Virus record (IMG/VR): IMGVR_UViG_3300031772_000094
Location: 1 to 40,546 of that record
DNA length: 40,546 bases
Direction: 5' to 3' (one strand)
From: a virus
Shown: one piece after another, positions 38,542 to 40,546 of the stretch
Layout of the letters: every line of letters begins with the position of its first letter
How positions within the stretch are numbered: position 1 is the stretch's first letter
Notes under the pieces: model-generated
The model's input: the letters and a program-made list of their open reading frames with translations, nothing else
The model's database searches: none
Told to the model about the DNA's origin: nothing
Made by a program: the position numbers and the translations under genes

Positions 38542-39900
38542 TTAATCAACCTCATAAAATTCCCAACCTCCTCCTCCGCCGGCCTCGAACGGATATTGAA
38601 AACCGGCTCCGTTATTATAAAGAGCCGCCACTTCATCTGAAGTCAAAACCCTGTTCCAAATGGCAACCTCGTCTATAAGCCCGTCGAATAATCCGTATTG
38701 CCCCGCTCCGTTAACGGTCGCTCCGACTTCAAAAGCAGCGGCGTTATCCCCGATAGAAGAAGCGTTTTGACCCGGATAAGTTCCATCTTTTATTTCATTA
38801 TTCACATAAAGAGCAATATCTTTGGAACTTACGATAGCGGTTGTGATAACGTGATACCAAGTTCCGAGATTAGAAAATGCGTAATCGGTGTATTTGCTTG
38901 TGTAATTGCCTGAACTATCGGCGTAGATAAGTTGCAGATGGTTGGCATCTTCAATTCGGAAGGCATATCCGAAACTAGGCGAAGCGTCAACATCATACTT
39001 AGCCGCTATTACAAACTTGCCTGACGAGTCGCTCGGTTTGGAATCCAACTTTATCCAAGCTGAAATGGAAATGTTTCCCGTGATTGAAAGCGAAGCAGTG
39101 TCGGTTTTATAAGAATACTGCGAACTGTTTCTCGTATAATGAACCGCCTTTCCTATAATTCCAGTTTGATTAACCGTTCCATTGGTCGTTAAATTATTCG
39201 TAGTAACGGAATCGGCGAGGGCAGTCCCCGATGTTTCATCGCATTTCCAGTAAGAAACGAGGTTATTAAGAAGCGTTGAGGGGTCTAATTCACCGACAGA
39301 TTCGCTTCCTGTCGCCTTAATAAACCACTCGCCTAAATCAATCTGTCTCGCGGTCAGTCTTTCTTTCATTGGCAAAGAAGCGATGGCTTTTGAATAATCC
39401 GATTCCGCCTGAAAAAAAATCGTTTCGCCCGACCTTATAAAATAAGAAAAACTTTTATTTAAAATTTGGATGTCTTCCCATACGGGAATCGTTTTTATGC
39501 CGGAAGGAATAATCTCTTGAGTGGTTGTTCCTTTAGCGGGAATGAGCCGCGAAGAAGTCATTTGTGTATCGTTTCTGACGAATCTCCTCACGCTTTTTAA
39601 ATCCCATTTGGCGAAAAAAGCGATTTGGACATTTTGGTCTTTAGATGAAACATTTGAAACGGAAAAATAAATAATGTCTGAATCGTATATCTGCTTATCG
39701 CTCTTTATTATCAAATCTTCTCCATCTGTTTTGTCGGTGTAGGCGATAGAAACATTCTGTTCTCCCATGAAAAAAGAAGCGGGAATCGCGCCGAGTATAT
39801 CCGCGCGGGTCGGAATAAAAGAAGTTCCCGCCGCCAGAGCCACTCCTCCGATAAAAATTCCTATCAGCCACTTTTTGAATTTTTTAATAAAATCAATCAT
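38542..39900 (-). CDS. LamG-domain protein with N-terminal membrane signal (452 aa)
   Basis: Start MIDFIKKFKKW at 39900 overlaps the fibre stop by 8 bases. A signal or anchor follows (LIGIFIGGVALAAGTSFI, residues 12-29). Then comes a beta domain (DIIYFSVSNVSSKDQNVQIA) and a C-terminal LamG/concanavalin-like domain (about 230-435: LVSYWKCDETSGTALADSVT, ISAWIKLDSKP, GTWYHVITTA, GLIDEVAIWNRVLTSDEVAA). Such domains bind sugars or surface proteins. Together with the fibre it suggests an envelope-exported surface component, unusual for phage structural genes. Confidence 0.82.
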   Translation of the reverse strand: MIDFIKKFKKWLIGIFIGGVALAAGTSFIPTRADILGAIPASFFMGEQNVSIAYTDKTDGEDLIIKSDKQIYDSDIIYFSVSNVSSKDQNVQIAFFAKWDLKSVRRFVRNDTQMTSSRLIPAKGTTTQEIIPSGIKTIPVWEDIQILNKSFSYFIRSGETIFFQAESDYSKAIASLPMKERLTARQIDLGEWFIKATGSESVGELDPSTLLNNLVSYWKCDETSGTALADSVTTNNLTTNGTVNQTGIIGKAVHYTRNSSQYSYKTDTASLSITGNISISAWIKLDSKPSDSSGKFVIAAKYDVDASPSFGYAFRIEDANHLQLIYADSSGNYTSKYTDYAFSNLGTWYHVITTAIVSSKDIALYVNNEIKDGTYPGQNASSIGDNAAAFEVGATVNGAGQYGLFDGLIDEVAIWNRVLTSDEVAALYNNGAGFQYPFEAGGGGGWEFYEVD

Positions 39901-40546
39901 TTTTCGTCCCATAAATATAAATATGAATAATGCTCGGCTTCGTTCCTCCCACTGGCGAAGCATCGGGAATGTTGCAGTTTATAGTCTGCAAAGCAGTTAT
40001 GGCGGTTGAAGCGATTGTCGTGGAAGCCGTTTGTCCGGCTCCCGAACCGCATTGAAATCCTCCATTAGAGATATTCGTCCCTGCGGTATTGGGAGTTCCT
40101 GAATTTCGTATATCGCATTGAATCGTTGAAGTTCCCACATCAGTATCACAAGCGACTCCCGTAATAGTTGAAGCGATTGGAATTTTCTTTCCCATAAAAG
40201 TTCCCGTGGTCGTGGACATCGTGGAAGAACCGATATTAAAAGAAGCGAGAGGTTCGGTGTAAAGTTCGGCATCCGCGTCTAACGCAGTTCCATTAACAGT
40301 CATAGACCTTCCCCCAAATCCCGCAGGCGCGGTCAAGGTTGAAGTCGCCGTTAAATCTCCAATCGTTCCTTTTCCATCAACATATAATCCATTTCCCACT
40401 GTTAATTTCCAAGCGGGCGTAGTCGTCCCGATGCCGACGTTGCCTGTTGTTGATTGTATCCTTAGTCCCTCAACACTTGCAGACTTTAAGATTAAGTCAC
40501 CAGCAGTAGTTTTCATCGTCGCTCCAGACGCAGCTGAACCATGGAA
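39893..40546 (-). CDS. Tail fibre-like protein, C-terminal part (runs off right edge)
   Basis: The frame is open to the edge and the first complete codon reads FHGSAASGATMKTTAGD, then STTGNVGIGTTTPAWKLTVG, the same module as in the left-edge fragment. The C-terminal half is Ser/Thr-rich (SSTMSTTTGTFMGKK, GVACDTDVGTSTIQCD) with four cysteines and ends in IHIYIYGTKND. It is likely the missing end of the gene at 1-1810. The ATG at 40516 is internal to the module and is probably not the start. Confidence 0.8.
   Translation of the reverse strand, partial: FHGSAASGATMKTTAGDLILKSASVEGLRIQSTTGNVGIGTTTPAWKLTVGNGLYVDGKGTIGDLTATSTLTAPAGFGGRSMTVNGTALDADAELYTEPLASFNIGSSTMSTTTGTFMGKKIPIASTITGVACDTDVGTSTIQCDIRNSGTPNTAGTNISNGGFQCGSGAGQTASTTIASTAITALQTINCNIPDASPVGGTKPSIIHIYIYGTKND
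40422..40444. repeat. 23-bp direct repeat, copy 2 (other copy 111-133)
   Basis: Identical to 111-133, coding the GNVGIGTTT motif in the right-edge fibre fragment. Confidence 0.85.

Noticed and set aside
1-40546. Recoding of TGA as an amino acid (as in some CPR phages)
   Set aside because: Several genes end in TGA within ATGA overlaps with the next gene, and long frames are intact under the standard code.
1-40546. CRISPR array or integrase/attachment site
   Set aside because: No regularly spaced repeats and no recombinase motif were found; the repeats seen lie at gene starts and ends.

Overview
The window is a nearly complete genome of a tailed double-stranded DNA bacteriophage. Its marks are a large and a putative small terminase subunit, a portal, an N4-gp56-type major capsid protein, fibres, a lysis cassette, a recombination and replication operon and a tRNA. 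All convincing genes lie on the minus strand, so the map reads from high to low coordinates. The 3'-truncated gene at the left edge and the 5'-truncated gene at the right edge look like two halves of one fibre gene. A circular or circularly permuted genome opened inside that gene is therefore likely. There is no integrase, no obvious lysogeny repressor and no DNA polymerase.

The layout in transcription order is as follows. (1) Early operon, 22904 to about 13350. A sigma70-like promoter with an almost leaderless start drives a 51-residue HTH protein, two small membrane peptides, a Rad52-like annealing protein, a PD-(D/E)XK nuclease, a KH-domain RNA-binding protein, a winged-helix protein, a DnaD-like initiator, a DnaC-like loader, a NinB-like protein, a DNA methyltransferase and NinG. 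About ten small proteins follow, several with Cys-Cys zinc motifs, and the operon ends in a structured terminator region. (2) Packaging and head module, 13120 to 1: small proteins, terminase, portal, an HNH endonuclease, a tRNA-like element, scaffold, capsid, adaptor and fibre. (3) Tail and ejection module, 40546 to 24938: the rest of the fibre, a LamG-domain protein, small membrane proteins, tail proteins, an internal virion protein and an 8.5-kb gene. (4) Lysis, 24803 to 23106: M23 peptidase, holin-like protein and transglycosylase, followed by tRNA-Asp and a terminator just before the early promoter.

The outstanding object is the 2847-residue protein at 24938-33481. It contains a DnaJ J-domain with HPD, a full three-part DNA polymerase III sliding clamp (DnaN-like), a RadC/JAMM metallopeptidase domain with an intact HxHPSG...D motif, a probable second, dead JAB-like domain and a long C-terminal helical region typical of large polyvalent or internal virion proteins. 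The most economical reading is that it is packaged, injected with the DNA and acts on host proteolysis, folding and replication. A sliding clamp in such a protein is, to my knowledge, unusual. As no polymerase is encoded here, an injected clamp would act on the host replisome.

The host is not shown directly. TGA is used as a stop, almost no start has a Shine-Dalgarno motif, secreted-type proteins are rich in Ser/Thr, and a free-standing KhpA-like KH protein is present. These would fit a Patescibacteria (CPR) host such as Parcubacteria, but this is only inference. A podovirus-like virion is suggested by the N4-type capsid and large ejection-type proteins, with no recognisable tape measure.
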